This document shows, piece after piece, positions 45,104 to 54,363 of a stretch of DNA of 60,915 nucleotides. The first letter of the stretch is position 1, and each line of letters opens with the position of its first letter. Both the position numbers and the translations under genes were made by a program. The stretch covers positions 1 to 60,915 of the forward strand of contig NZ_JABXKK010000045.1 in assembly GCF_017115045.1 (NCBI RefSeq), written 5' to 3'. The notes below the pieces were generated by a model, which ran no database searches, had not been told where the DNA came from, and saw only the letters and a program-made list of their open reading frames with translations. This DNA is from Nostoc sp. NMS8 (GTDB lineage Bacteria > Cyanobacteriota > Cyanobacteriia > Cyanobacteriales > Nostocaceae).

Positions 45104-45213
45104 AAGCGATAAACAACTTAACCGAAGCGTATTGAAACTTTTTCCAAGAGTTTACACCCTTCACCCTTCAATTTTAATCATCCATTGTTTGTATAATCTG
45201 AGGGATAACTACC

Positions 45214-46890
45214 GTGACAACCGTAGATACGGTACTAAGTAAACACGATAATGGTCTTAACTTCTCCGCTTGGTCATATAACAAAAACCAAGTTTGGAAA
45301 GGTTCATTAGAAACTGTATCTTTTGAGAAAAAAACCATCAAAGATAAATTGATGGTGTTAAATAAACCCTGCTACATCGTGAAAGTTGCCGGAAAAATCG
45401 GTGTCACTAATGAGGGTTATTTATCCCCAGGTGATAATGGCACAACAGCACAAGTAGAACTGCTAACATTTGCAGCCCCAATCCGCATTCAACAATTTGG
45501 AGATCCGAATTTTCTCTCCTCTCATGGAGTAAAATATGCCTACGTTACTGGCGCAATGGCTGGCGGAATTGCTTCTGAAGAAATGGTCATTGCACTCGGA
45601 AAAGAGCAAATTTTAAGTTCCTTTGGTGCAGGTGGTTTAACTCCAGAACGTTTGGAAGCAGCCATAAATCGCATTCAACAAGCCTTACCTCAAGGGCCTT
45701 ATGCATTTAATTTGATTCACAGCCCGAATGAACCTGCGAGTGAACGCCGCGCTGTAGATTTATATCTCAAATATCAAGTGAGAACAGTAGAAGCCTCTGC
45801 ATTTCTCGACTTGACCGCCAACATTGTTTATTACCGTGTTGCTGGATTGGGGTTGAATAACGCCAATCAAATTGAAATCAAAAATAAAATCATTGCCAAA
45901 ATTTCTCGTCGAGAAGTTGCTACTAAATTTCTCCAACCAGCACCAGCGAGAATAATCAAAGAACTTCTGGAACAAGGGTTAATTACTGAGTTACAAGCAA
46001 CCCTAGCAGCCAAAGTTCCGATGGCTGATGATATTACCGTCGAGGCTGATTCTGGAGGACATACAGATAACCGTCCCCTGGTTTGTGTGTTACCTTCTAT
46101 TATTGCCTTGCGGGATGAAATTCAAGCCCAATATCATTACCAAACACCGATTAGAATCGGCGTTGCAGGGGGAATTGGCACACCACAATCAGCATTAGCA
46201 GCTTTCATGATGGGTGCTGCTTATATAATGACTGGTTCCATTAATCAATCATGCATTGAATCTGGGGCTTGTGAACATACCAAAAAGTTATTAGCCCAAG
46301 CAGAAATGGCTGATATGATAATGGCTCCAGCAGCCGATATGTTTGAAATGGGAGTCAAATTGCAAGTTCTCAAACGGGGTACAATGTTCCCCATGCGAGC
46401 GCAGAAATTATTTGAACTCTATCGCGCTTATGATTCCATTGAAAGCATCCCCCTTGCAGAAAGAGAGAAATTAGAAAAGCAAGTTTTTCGCAAAACTATT
46501 GCTGAAGTATGGGAAGGAACTGCGGCTTATTTGTCCCAAAAGAATCCTGAGAAACTTGGGAAAGCAGTCAATAATCCTAAACTGAAAATGGCGTTGATTT
46601 TCCGTTGGTATCTCGGATTATCTTCTCGCTGGTCTAGTTCTGGTGAAAAAGGTAGAGAAGTCGATTATCAAATTTGGTGTGGCCCGGCAATGGGCGGTTT
46701 CAATGACTGGGTACGTGGTTCCTACCTGTCTGAACCAAATAATCGTGGTGTAGTTGATGTTGCTAATCAAATTATGACTGGTGCAGCCTTTTTGTACCGC
46801 GTCCAAAATTTGAAAATTCAAGGGTTGCAAGCTTCCGATTATTACAGTCAATATCACCCTGTTCGTTCTACATCCTTATTGGAGATTTAA
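45214..46890 (+). CDS. hglA: PfaD-like enoyl reductase (nitronate monooxygenase family) of the glycolipid synthase
   Basis: The GTG start at 45214 follows a gaggg ribosome-binding site. The 558-residue product is the flavin-dependent PfaD/FabI-like trans-acting enoyl reductase seen beside PUFA and trans-AT synthases. Family blocks are [43 protein letters not shown] and [21 protein letters not shown], which form the FMN site. It reduces the enoyl intermediate to the saturated chain, as expected for the saturated HGL aglycone. The order hglE-hglD-hglC-hglA-hglB matches the heterocyst glycolipid cluster. The symbol is given from memory of that cluster, the function from the family. Confidence 0.85.
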   Translation: MTTVDTVLSKHDNGLNFSAWSYNKNQVWKGSLETVSFEKKTIKDKLMVLNKPCYIVKVAGKIGVTNEGYLSPGDNGTTAQVELLTFAAPIRIQQFGDPNFLSSHGVKYAYVTGAMAGGIASEEMVIALGKEQILSSFGAGGLTPERLEAAINRIQQALPQGPYAFNLIHSPNEPASERRAVDLYLKYQVRTVEASAFLDLTANIVYYRVAGLGLNNANQIEIKNKIIAKISRREVATKFLQPAPARIIKELLEQGLITELQATLAAKVPMADDITVEADSGGHTDNRPLVCVLPSIIALRDEIQAQYHYQTPIRIGVAGGIGTPQSALAAFMMGAAYIMTGSINQSCIESGACEHTKKLLAQAEMADMIMAPAADMFEMGVKLQVLKRGTMFPMRAQKLFELYRAYDSIESIPLAEREKLEKQVFRKTIAEVWEGTAAYLSQKNPEKLGKAVNNPKLKMALIFRWYLGLSSRWSSSGEKGREVDYQIWCGPAMGGFNDWVRGSYLSEPNNRGVVDVANQIMTGAAFLYRVQNLKIQGLQASDYYSQYHPVRSTSLLEI

Positions 46891-46892
46891 AA

Positions 46893-48407
46893 ATGACTAT
46901 AAAACAGTCTTTCACAGCAGACGATATTCAAATATTTTTGATATCTAACTTAGCTAAGTTGCTAGGAGTTGCAACTGATGAAATAGATGTCAAAGAACAT
47001 TTAGAAAACTATGGCTTGGATTCAGCCCAAGCAATGATTCTAGTCAGTAACTTAGAAAAGTTGCTCGGATTTCAACCATCTCCATTGCTGCTGTGGCATT
47101 ACCCAAATATTGAAGCTCTTTCACAGCGTTTAGCTGAAGAAGTGCAAGATGGTTCACCAGTTCAAGATACAAAGGTAGTAGCCTCTAATGCCAATACTGC
47201 ACCCTCTGTTCTAGATTTAGGTGCTGAGGCTGTTCTTGACCCTACCATCCATCCTGGTGCTGCATCTAATGTATTTGTGGGTGAACCCAAGAACATCTTT
47301 TTAACTGGAGGAACAGGCTTTTTAGGAGCTTTTATCATCCGGGAATTGCTACAAGAAACTAATGCGGATATCTATTGCTTAGTGCGTGCTGCTAATGCCC
47401 AAGAAGGTAAAAGCAAACTCCAAAAAAATCTGGAGCAGTATGCAATTTGGCAGGAAGAATTTAACTCCAGAATTATTCCGATTGTCGGTGATTTATCTCA
47501 GCCTTTGTTAGGTATTGGTTCGGAACAGTTTCAAATTTTAGCTGCCAATATTGATACTATTTATCATAGTGCTGCTTTATTGAATTATGTTTTCCCATAT
47601 TCAGCATTGAAGGCAGCCAATGTTTTAGGCACTCAAGAAGTTTTGAGATTGGCTTGTCAAATTAAAGTCAAGCCTGTACATTACGTTTCTAGTGTTGCTG
47701 TTTTTGAATCCACTGCTTATGCTGGTAAGGTTGTTAAAGAGCAGGACGATTTCAATCATTGGGAAGGTATTTATCTTGGTTATTCTCAAACAAAATGGGT
47801 AGCCGAAAAGTTAGTTAAAATTGCTCGTGACCGTGGACTTCCTGTAACTATCCATAGACCACCACTGATTTCCGGTGATAGCAAAACAGGTATTTGTAAC
47901 ACACATGACTTTATCAATTTGATGACCAAGGGCTGTCTACAAATGGGATATTTCCCTGATGTAGATTATATGTTGGATATGTCACCTGTTGACTATGTAA
48001 GTAAAGCGATCGTTTATCTATCACGCCAAAAAGAATCCATAGGTAAAGCTTTCAATTTACAACATCCCCAACCTGCCTCTTTGAGAATGCTAGTTGAGTG
48101 GATACGCTCTTTTGGTTATTCAGTTGAAATGATTCCTTACGAAAAATGGCAATCAGAGTTAATCAATAATGTCACTTCTGCTGACAATCCTTTATACACT
48201 CTGCGACCATTTTTGCTGGAACGTTGGTCTGATGAACAACTGACTATTCCTGATTTGTATTTACAAGCTAGAAGACCTCATATTAGTTGCCAAGACACTC
48301 TTCATGCACTAGCAGGTAGTTCTATTGCTTGTCCTCCTATTGACTCTCAATTGTTTATGACTTATACCGCCTACTTGATTCAAAGCGGCTTCTTGAATCT
48401 CGCTTAG
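46893..48407 (+). CDS. hglB: Terminal ACP-thioester reductase of the glycolipid synthase (HetM)
   Basis: The start is 2 bases after the hglA stop, so translation is coupled. Residues 10-85 form an ACP with the phosphopantetheine Ser44 in GLDSAQA. Residues about 135-450 are a thioester reductase of the SDR type: [13 protein letters not shown] (GxxGxxG), [10 protein letters not shown], and [10 protein letters not shown] with the YxxxK pair. It releases the finished chain reductively to an alcohol. HglB (earlier called HetM) of Anabaena PCC 7120 has this exact ACP-reductase layout. It is the last PKS gene; hetN follows after 646 bases. Confidence 0.93.
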   Translation: MTIKQSFTADDIQIFLISNLAKLLGVATDEIDVKEHLENYGLDSAQAMILVSNLEKLLGFQPSPLLLWHYPNIEALSQRLAEEVQDGSPVQDTKVVASNANTAPSVLDLGAEAVLDPTIHPGAASNVFVGEPKNIFLTGGTGFLGAFIIRELLQETNADIYCLVRAANAQEGKSKLQKNLEQYAIWQEEFNSRIIPIVGDLSQPLLGIGSEQFQILAANIDTIYHSAALLNYVFPYSALKAANVLGTQEVLRLACQIKVKPVHYVSSVAVFESTAYAGKVVKEQDDFNHWEGIYLGYSQTKWVAEKLVKIARDRGLPVTIHRPPLISGDSKTGICNTHDFINLMTKGCLQMGYFPDVDYMLDMSPVDYVSKAIVYLSRQKESIGKAFNLQHPQPASLRMLVEWIRSFGYSVEMIPYEKWQSELINNVTSADNPLYTLRPFLLERWSDEQLTIPDLYLQARRPHISCQDTLHALAGSSIACPPIDSQLFMTYTAYLIQSGFLNLA

Positions 48408-48461
48408 TAATTCACAACTTGCGTAGTGGAGCAGCAAGGCTAAAATGTTGCAAAAAAATTG

Positions 48462-48535
48462 TAGGTTGGGTGGAGGCTTTGCCAAAGCCAACATATCTCA
48501 GAATGTTGGGTTGCGCTTCGCTTCACCCAACCTAC
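48462..48535. repeat. Inverted repeat (gtaggttggg type) between hglB and hetN
   Basis: gtaggttgggtggaggct (48462) pairs with the C-terminal-side text cttcacccaacctac ending at 48535. This small hairpin family is widespread in cyanobacteria. The remainder of 48408-49053 has no coding frame and carries the hetN leader. Confidence 0.65.
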
Positions 48536-49053
48536 ATCTAATACACTATTTTAGTCTTGCCATGCCACTACAACTACAACAAAATAAGTTTATTTAGTCC
48601 AAGCTTTTTAAAACTCAGTACTACTGAACAGCCAATATTTCAGATGCCAGCAACAACTCATGCATTAACAGCGGCAATCTAATTGCCCTGTTTTTTTATG
48701 CTCAATCATGTAAATTTTTAGTATTCACCCCTTGACAGAAGTAATTGAGGATAGAATGGTTAATGTCGGGCATAAAAGTTTCGTTTTACCCCCTGGCTTT
48801 TGTGAGCGATCAAAAGCCAAATCCTAGTAGTCTGAAATAACCAAACTTATTTAATGCCCAACTTCTTCGATGCATAAGTCCTAAATTTGCGTTTGGACTG
48901 CTACATCTATTCAATGCACCAAACAAGCATTTGAAAAGGTAATAACTCAAGATATATCTTGTAGGTTGAGATATTACGCGTACTTAATTGTAGAGCGAGA
49001 ATCACTGTAAATGCAACGCAGCTTCATCAAGTTGAATTCACCAATATTCTTAC

Positions 49054-49857
49054 ATGAACACAAAACATCAAAATCAGAACCAAAAAACTGCTTTCATTAC
49101 TGGAGCAGCTGGTGGAATTGGCTACGAATTAGCATGTATTTTTGCTGCTCATAATTATAATCTTGTCTTAGTAGATAGAAACGAGCCAAAGCTTGTAGAA
49201 ATTGCAGTTAAATTTCAAAAAGAGTTTGGAATTTTTGTCAAAACTATTGTTAAGGATTTATCTACATCAACGGCTCCTGAAGAAATTTTTACAGAGTTAC
49301 AACTCGCCGATATTAATGTTGATGTGCTGGTAAATAATGCCGGATTTGGTATCTATGGATTATTTCACGAAACAGACTTAGCTGCTGAATTGGAAATGCT
49401 ACAGGTAAATTTGGTCTGTCTCACCCATTTAACTAAGCTATTCGTAAAGCACATGGTCAAGCAAGGTGAAGGCAAGATATTAAATGTTGCGTCGGCTGCT
49501 GCCTTTCAACCTGGGCCTTTGATGGCGGTTTATTTTGCGACTAAGGCTTATATCTTATCGTTTTCAGAAGCGATCGCTAACGAATTAGAAGGTACAGGTG
49601 TCACTGTGACAGTTCTTTGCCCAGGCTCAACCGCATCTGCTTTTCATGAAAGAACCGGAATGGCTGACTCTAAGCTGCTCAAGGGCAAGAAGATGATGGA
49701 TGCACGAACAGTAGCAGAAGTTGGTTTTCGTGCCTTAATGAAGGGGCAAACCATTGTCATTCCTGGTTTACTCAATGCAATACTGGCAAAAAGCGTCAGA
49801 TTTGTACCTAGAAACTTAGTGACAAAAATTGTGCGAAATATGCAGGAGGATAAATAG
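49054..49857 (+). CDS. hetN: HetN-position short-chain dehydrogenase without the RGSGR motif
   Basis: The 267-residue product is a classical SDR: TGAAGGIGYE (residues 16-25), NNAGFG (94-99), the catalytic Ser in NVASAAAF and YFATK as the YxxxK pair (160-164). Its place between hglB and the convergent hetI is that of hetN in Anabaena PCC 7120. HetN there carries ERGSGR, a PatS-like peptide that inhibits HetR and maintains heterocyst spacing, in the stretch just before the strand ILNV. Here the corresponding stretch is VKQGEGKILNV (135-145), so no RGSGR is present anywhere in the protein. The enzyme is probably conserved, whereas the signalling peptide is not. Confidence 0.85.
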   Translation: MNTKHQNQNQKTAFITGAAGGIGYELACIFAAHNYNLVLVDRNEPKLVEIAVKFQKEFGIFVKTIVKDLSTSTAPEEIFTELQLADINVDVLVNNAGFGIYGLFHETDLAAELEMLQVNLVCLTHLTKLFVKHMVKQGEGKILNVASAAAFQPGPLMAVYFATKAYILSFSEAIANELEGTGVTVTVLCPGSTASAFHERTGMADSKLLKGKKMMDARTVAEVGFRALMKGQTIVIPGLLNAILAKSVRFVPRNLVTKIVRNMQEDK

Positions 49858-49892
49858 GGCATGGGGCATAGAGTATTCACTAATGACTAAGA

Positions 49893-50612
49893 TTAATACT
49901 GCAAACATTTTAAATCCCAGCCAAAATCTGCTACCGCAACAGCAGCAACATAATTGTTAGCGGGTACTAGTTCAAAAAGACTCCACTCTTCAGATATCTC
50001 TAACTTGGCTGGTTCTGTAGGAGTTAGCGACACTTCAATTTGCTCTAACTGGGATAGTCCGTCTCCAGTTGCTTTTAAATAAGCTTCCTTACAAGTCCAG
50101 TAACGGAAAAATATCTCTTGCTGTTGGTCGGGAGATAGCGATCGCAACATTTCATATTCTCTCGGTAAAAAGAACCGTTTGGCAAGAGCTTCCAAGTCAG
50201 ACATCGGGCGAATATATTCTAGGTCTACACCAATTGGGCGAGTACAATTCACCGCACACAAACCCAATCCTTGAGAGTGAGACAAGTTAAATGCCAGTCC
50301 ACTATCGGCAAATGTATCTGCTAATACTGGTTTACCACGCTGTTGATAATTAAACTGAACTTGTGACGGCTTAATATCCAAATAGCGACCTAATATAGTT
50401 CGCAGGATACCACGACCAGCGATGAAATGCTGGCGATGCTTTGGAAAATAGAACCGTTCAGCACGAGCCATTTCGTCACTGGAAAGAGTTGCAGCTAAAT
50501 TTTGTAGCTGTGATTCTGGTTGGTTAAGGTCTATGCGCCAGACATGAATCTCATCCTGTAATAGAGTTAAATCTGTTGGTGCAGGTTGCCAAATATCATT
50601 AGAACCGATCAT
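49893..50612 (-). CDS. hetI: 4'-phosphopantetheinyl transferase HetI
   Basis: The 239-residue Sfp-type product has the family blocks FNLSHSQGLGLCAV, the Mg-binding IGVDLEYIRP (about 115-124) and WTCKEAYLKATGDGL (WxxKEAxxK, about 165-180). It transfers the phosphopantetheine arm from CoA to acyl carrier proteins. The two HglE ACPs and the HglB ACP are obvious targets, and in many cyanobacteria it is the only such enzyme and also serves fatty acid synthesis. It is convergent with hetN, with 35 bases between them, as in PCC 7120. Confidence 0.94.
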   Translation of the reverse strand: MIGSNDIWQPAPTDLTLLQDEIHVWRIDLNQPESQLQNLAATLSSDEMARAERFYFPKHRQHFIAGRGILRTILGRYLDIKPSQVQFNYQQRGKPVLADTFADSGLAFNLSHSQGLGLCAVNCTRPIGVDLEYIRPMSDLEALAKRFFLPREYEMLRSLSPDQQQEIFFRYWTCKEAYLKATGDGLSQLEQIEVSLTPTEPAKLEISEEWSLFELVPANNYVAAVAVADFGWDLKCLQY

Positions 50613-50827
50613 TGGGTCAAAAAGTCAAGGGAATTGTACTCTAATAATTTGTTTAATTACGACGATTATTATGGGTGGATTTATGAGATTTTGCACCTCA
50701 TTTACCTGAAATCTGCTGTATCTCTTCACTGGTAAATAGTTTATCTCCAAAAGTGTTAAATCTGGAACAATAAAACCTTGTAAAAGCTTGTTAAAAACTA
50801 TTAGAACAACTTTTGTGGTGAGGATGA

Positions 50828-50995
50828 ATGATTATTAATTTGCGGTACTTCGCCTTTTTTATACTACTACTGGCAGCGCTGCTATTAGCAATTAGGCAAA
50901 TGAGCATTGCTTTAGATGAACTAGATATTGAACGCTTTACCCTCTGGACAGGTATTGCTTCTGTCATTGCTGGTTTACCAATAATATTGTGGTAG
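50828..50995 (+). CDS. Small membrane ORF of 55 residues
   Basis: An ATG at 50828, preceded by gtgagga, opens 55 codons, MIINLRYFAFFILLLAALLL... ending GLPIILW. There are two hydrophobic segments (about 5-22 and 38-55) joined by a short polar turn, LDELDIERF. The shape, ribosome-binding site and codon use fit a real small membrane protein, but I do not recognise it. It lies between hetI and the hydrolase gene, facing the latter. Confidence 0.5.
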   Translation: MIINLRYFAFFILLLAALLLAIRQMSIALDELDIERFTLWTGIASVIAGLPIILW

Positions 50996-51093
50996 CTTCT
51001 GGGTCAACCCTTTCGGGAAATTAAAAATTAAGAATTAAAAATTAACATCCCCTTAAATAAATTTAGTTGCTTTGAAGTCAGGACGAGGTATTT

Positions 51094-52158
51094 CTAGGCT
51101 GTTCGCTTTTCCTCCAACCATTCTAAAACCCGATTCCATGCCCACCAAGGATCGGAATCCTTTACTTGACGCTGGCAATCTTTGCTGCTCAAATAGCCAA
51201 CATGACCGCCGTATTGAGTGAGTAACAAATCTATTGCGGAATTGCGATCGCACGCTTCTTGTAATTCCGGTATGATAGCTGGGTCAAAAAGTGGGTCATC
51301 AGCAGCATATAAAATCAAAGTCGGTTTCGAGATTTGCGGCAATATTTGTAAAGCACTACTAGCTTGGTAATATGCTTCCACAGAAGAAAAACCAAGTTGC
51401 TTAATTACCAATTCATTGTCAAAACCCCAAATACTGTTCGCCCGTTCAATCGCTTCTGGGTCAAGCCTTCCAGGATGGGCATCATGGATTCGCCATGCCA
51501 GTTTTTTTAAATTTTGGGCAATCCCCGCTTCCAAATATCTGCCGAAGGGCTTTGTAACTAGGTAAGATAGCGATCGCTGTGAATCCAAACTCGGACAAAT
51601 CACCATACCACCGCCAATATCGCTATCTTCTATTCTTAAATCTCCATACTCCCTAATTACCTCACTAGCCACCTTCACCGCCCATAGTGCCAATTGCCCT
51701 CCTAAAGAAAACCCTGTAAACCAAAATTTTCCCGGACATCCCATTGCCTTTGCAGCAGCAGCAATGCGAACAAAATCTTCCCCCTCATACAAACCATCAG
51801 AGGTGAGAGTTGGCGATAATTCGGCAGTTTTGCCGTGGGCCCGCCAATCAAATAACACCATCGCGTATCCCTGAGCGTAGGCTTTACGTCCTAGCACTCT
51901 CAAAAACCATTCCGTCTCTAACTCTCCAGTAATGCCATAAGTACCGATAATTGTGCTATGAGCATTTTCTGGGATAGCAACCAAGCCAAAGATTGGCACA
52001 CCTTGGCCACCAATAAAGATTTCTTCGTGATAAGACGGTTCTGGGTCTTTAGTAGTACTTTGCCAGTTACGTTTTCCCCACAAAGCGGTGTATACAGTCA
52101 TCATTACACCGTTTTGTAAAAACCAAGACGGATTGTAGGGCGGAGTATAACACATCAT
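51094..52158 (-). CDS. Alpha/beta hydrolase of the YheT type
   Basis: The 354-residue product has the alpha/beta hydrolase fold: the oxyanion strand VGLVAIPENAHSTIIGTYG, DWRAHGKT, the nucleophile elbow GFSLGGQ, ILYAADDPLFDP with the acid, and the catalytic His near QYGGHVGYL. YheT-like proteins form a family with poorly defined lipid or ester substrates. The true start may be the Met at residue 19-20. It is monocistronic and transcribed away from the downstream response regulator gene. Confidence 0.85.
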   Translation of the reverse strand: MMCYTPPYNPSWFLQNGVMMTVYTALWGKRNWQSTTKDPEPSYHEEIFIGGQGVPIFGLVAIPENAHSTIIGTYGITGELETEWFLRVLGRKAYAQGYAMVLFDWRAHGKTAELSPTLTSDGLYEGEDFVRIAAAAKAMGCPGKFWFTGFSLGGQLALWAVKVASEVIREYGDLRIEDSDIGGGMVICPSLDSQRSLSYLVTKPFGRYLEAGIAQNLKKLAWRIHDAHPGRLDPEAIERANSIWGFDNELVIKQLGFSSVEAYYQASSALQILPQISKPTLILYAADDPLFDPAIIPELQEACDRNSAIDLLLTQYGGHVGYLSSKDCQRQVKDSDPWWAWNRVLEWLEEKRTA

Positions 52159-52315
52159 AGACTATAAGATTTCGTGTAATTGAGTCTTGATTTCACAGTC
52201 ATTTAATCTTAATATTTATGTAAGATTTAAAAACTTTTTCATCATTGATTCAAAAATCTTTGTATCTATCAAAGGTTGTTAATTATCCTTAATAAGTAGT
52301 AATAATTTTTTAAGA

Positions 52316-53059
52316 ATGCCGAGGATTCTTGTCATAGACGATGACCCAGCGATTTCAGAACTAGTTGCCGTCAACTTGGAAATGGCTGGCTACGATGTTA
52401 GTCAAGCTGAAGACGGCATCAAAGGTCAAGCGCTGGCTCTCCAGCTACAACCAGACTTGATCATGCTCGATTTAATGTTGCCCAGGGTAGATGGGTTTAC
52501 CGTTTGCCAACGCCTGCGCCGCGACGATCGCACTTCTGAGATTCCCGTGTTAATGTTGACGGCTTTGAGCCAAACTCAGGACAAGGTGGAAGGCTTCAAT
52601 GCTGGCGCAGATGACTACCTCACTAAACCTTTTGAAGTTGAAGAACTGCTGGCGCGAGTGCGGGCACTTTTGCGGCGGACTGACCGAATTCCCCAAGCCG
52701 CAAAGCACAGTGAGATTCTCAACTATGGCTCACTCACCCTCGTTCCCGAAAGATTTGAGGCAATATGGTTCAATGACACAGTGAAATTGACTCACTTGGA
52801 ATTTGAGTTACTTCACTGCTTACTGCAACGCCACGGTCAAACAGTTTCTCCCAGCGAAATCCTCAGAGAAGTTTGGGGCTACGATCCTGATGATGACATA
52901 GAAACGATTCGAGTCCATATTCGGCATTTAAGAACCAAGCTAGAACCAGATCCTCGTCATCCCCGCTATATTAAGACAGTTTATGGTGCTGGATACTGTC
53001 TGGAGTTACCCGGTATACCTCCATCAATTGAAGGGGCTTCAGTAACAGTGGTGGAGTGA
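52316..53059 (+). CDS. rpaA: OmpR-type response regulator, RpaA-like
   Basis: The 247-residue product has a receiver domain with phospho-acceptor Asp52 (IMLDLMLPR), Thr in MLTALS and Lys in YLTKPFE. The OmpR/PhoB DNA-binding domain follows, with [21 protein letters not shown] and a winged-helix end [12 protein letters not shown]. The sequence from [18 protein letters not shown] on is typical of the RpaA/RpaB pair; the start [19 protein letters not shown] and lack of RpaB-specific text favour RpaA. In cyanobacteria RpaA takes clock and light signals to transcription. A 90-base degenerate copy of codons 22-52 lies at 54081-54170. Confidence 0.82.
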   Translation: MPRILVIDDDPAISELVAVNLEMAGYDVSQAEDGIKGQALALQLQPDLIMLDLMLPRVDGFTVCQRLRRDDRTSEIPVLMLTALSQTQDKVEGFNAGADDYLTKPFEVEELLARVRALLRRTDRIPQAAKHSEILNYGSLTLVPERFEAIWFNDTVKLTHLEFELLHCLLQRHGQTVSPSEILREVWGYDPDDDIETIRVHIRHLRTKLEPDPRHPRYIKTVYGAGYCLELPGIPPSIEGASVTVVE

Positions 53060-53089
53060 AATCATCCAAGTAGTGCTGAGTGTCAACAA

Positions 53090-53220
53090 GAGGCAGGGGG
53101 CAGGGGGAAGGGAGCAGGGGGAAACTTCATCCATGAATGGAGGGGCTTGAGGCCCAATGGCAGGGGGAATTCCAGAATCTTTCCCCCTGCCCCCTGCTCC
53201 CCGCTCCCCTGCCTCTTTGG
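53090..53220. repeat. G-rich / C-rich inverted repeat downstream of the response regulator gene
   Basis: aggcagggggcaggggga (about 53092) pairs with tccccctgccccctgct (about 53180-53196). It is a strong hairpin after the rpaA stop and may terminate transcription. The 53060-53355 gap has no gene. Confidence 0.6.
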
Positions 53221-53355
53221 TGAATAGATTGGGGCTAATGGGTTAAACCCCTTATCAATTCGCCAACAACTGTTTACGCAGTATCGCTTGCAATAATTTA
53301 GATGTAGAGACGTTGCAATGCAATGTCTTTACTAATGATTGAAAACTGCGATATC

Positions 53356-53745
53356 CTATTTGATTTGCAAACCAGTAGGAGCAGGTTGAGCAACAGAAAC
53401 CACACTTTGACGCATAAGACGCTTGCGAGCGCTTTTACGAGTACCTCCAGCCATTTGATACTCATAGCTATTATTACCAAATTTATAAGCTACACCACGT
53501 AAAATTTTCTCAGAATAGTCTGCCAAATTTTCTTCATTTTCGACGATCTGGGTTAGTAAGATATCAATAGTGGAGAGGGTGGTATTATATGCTTCTAGAG
53601 ATTGCCGTAGGCGTTCGATTTTTACAGTATAATCTTTGACTGACAATCCCTCTCCGACATCTAAACTTGAATTGATTGATTTAATGCTTGCTAGACGTGT
53701 TTCAGCTTTGCCAAGAATACGTGAATTACGTTTTGGTCTTGCCAT
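53356..53745 (-). CDS. Small helical protein A, paralog of the gene at 57281
   Basis: The 129-residue product is mostly helical with a basic start (MARPKRNSRIL) and a basic tail. A central stretch (about 45-75) has a coiled-coil-like pattern, LRQSLEAYNTTLSTIDIL. The end VAYKFGNNSYEYQMAGGTRKS is the best conserved part. It is clearly related over its length to the 57281-57673 product (shared RL, AYNT, EK+L GVA+K+G, EY+MAG, RKS). I know no function. Upstream (53882-54070) lies an array of 63-base repeats, a feature shared with its paralog. A ribosome-binding site precedes its ATG. Confidence 0.7.
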   Translation of the reverse strand: MARPKRNSRILGKAETRLASIKSINSSLDVGEGLSVKDYTVKIERLRQSLEAYNTTLSTIDILLTQIVENEENLADYSEKILRGVAYKFGNNSYEYQMAGGTRKSARKRLMRQSVVSVAQPAPTGLQIK

Positions 53746-53881
53746 AATTGTTACTCATTTTTAAAACTTACATAACTCTATAGTGGACAATTGTTTAAAA
53801 AGTTGTCATACGTAGAATTATTGATTTTTATCAAGAAACTTAGAATTTAAGTAATTTACATCTGCTTTTGGTAAAGTCAGG

Positions 53882-54070
53882 GCGGAAGTTGCTACAGCCT
53901 GCGCGAAACACCCAAACGTGAAGGCAGAAGTTACTACAGTCAAGGCGGAAGTTGCTACAGCTTGCGCAAAACACTCAAACGTGAAGACAAAAGTTACTAC
54001 AGCCAAGGCGGAAGTTGCTACAGCCTGCGCGAAATACTCAAACGTGAAGACAAAAGTTACTACAGCCAAG
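53882..54070. repeat. Tandem array, three 63 bp units with 21 bp sub-period, heptad-encoding
   Basis: Three units follow: gcggaagttgctacagcctg... then 42 bases on acaaaagttactacagccaag, and so on. Read on the plus strand, each 21-base subunit gives seven residues, AEVATAC, AKHSNVK, TKVTTAK, and the frame ends at a stop at 54074-54076. There is no start codon in that frame, so it is a repeat with coding-like texture or a relic. It lies directly upstream of the minus-strand gene A. Confidence 0.75.
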
Positions 54071-54080
54071 GCAGATTAAA

Positions 54081-54170
54081 AATGGCTGGCTACGATGTTA
54101 GTTAAGCTGAAGACGGCATCAAAAGTCAAGCGCTGGTTTTCCAGCTATAAGCAGACTTGCTCATGCTCGG
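54081..54170 (+). pseudogene. Degenerate 90 bp copy of part of the response regulator gene
   Basis: Bases 54081-54170 align without gaps to 52381-52470 of the RpaA-like gene, 82 of 90 identical. The copy carries a premature stop (gtt agt taa for gtt agt caa). It is a partial duplication, adjacent to the repeat array and 194 bases upstream of ileS. Confidence 0.82.
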
Positions 54171-54363
54171 ATTCAGACCCGCCACTGATTGTTCACCTTT
54201 GGCATCTTTGCTTTGAGAAAAAATCACTAAATTACTTTTTCTTCACTCAGCACTCATTACTCAGCACTCTTCACTGTTGCGATGAGTAAAATAGCAAATT
54301 TTGGTTTTCATGTCATCTTCTATAATTAATAGAATCTGCACACCTAATTTTAGGCATGAGACT

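Noticed and set aside
53818..54069. Minus-strand frame of 83 codons over the array
   Set aside because: Only a reading of the 63 bp repeats on the other strand; not conserved in character with the second array.
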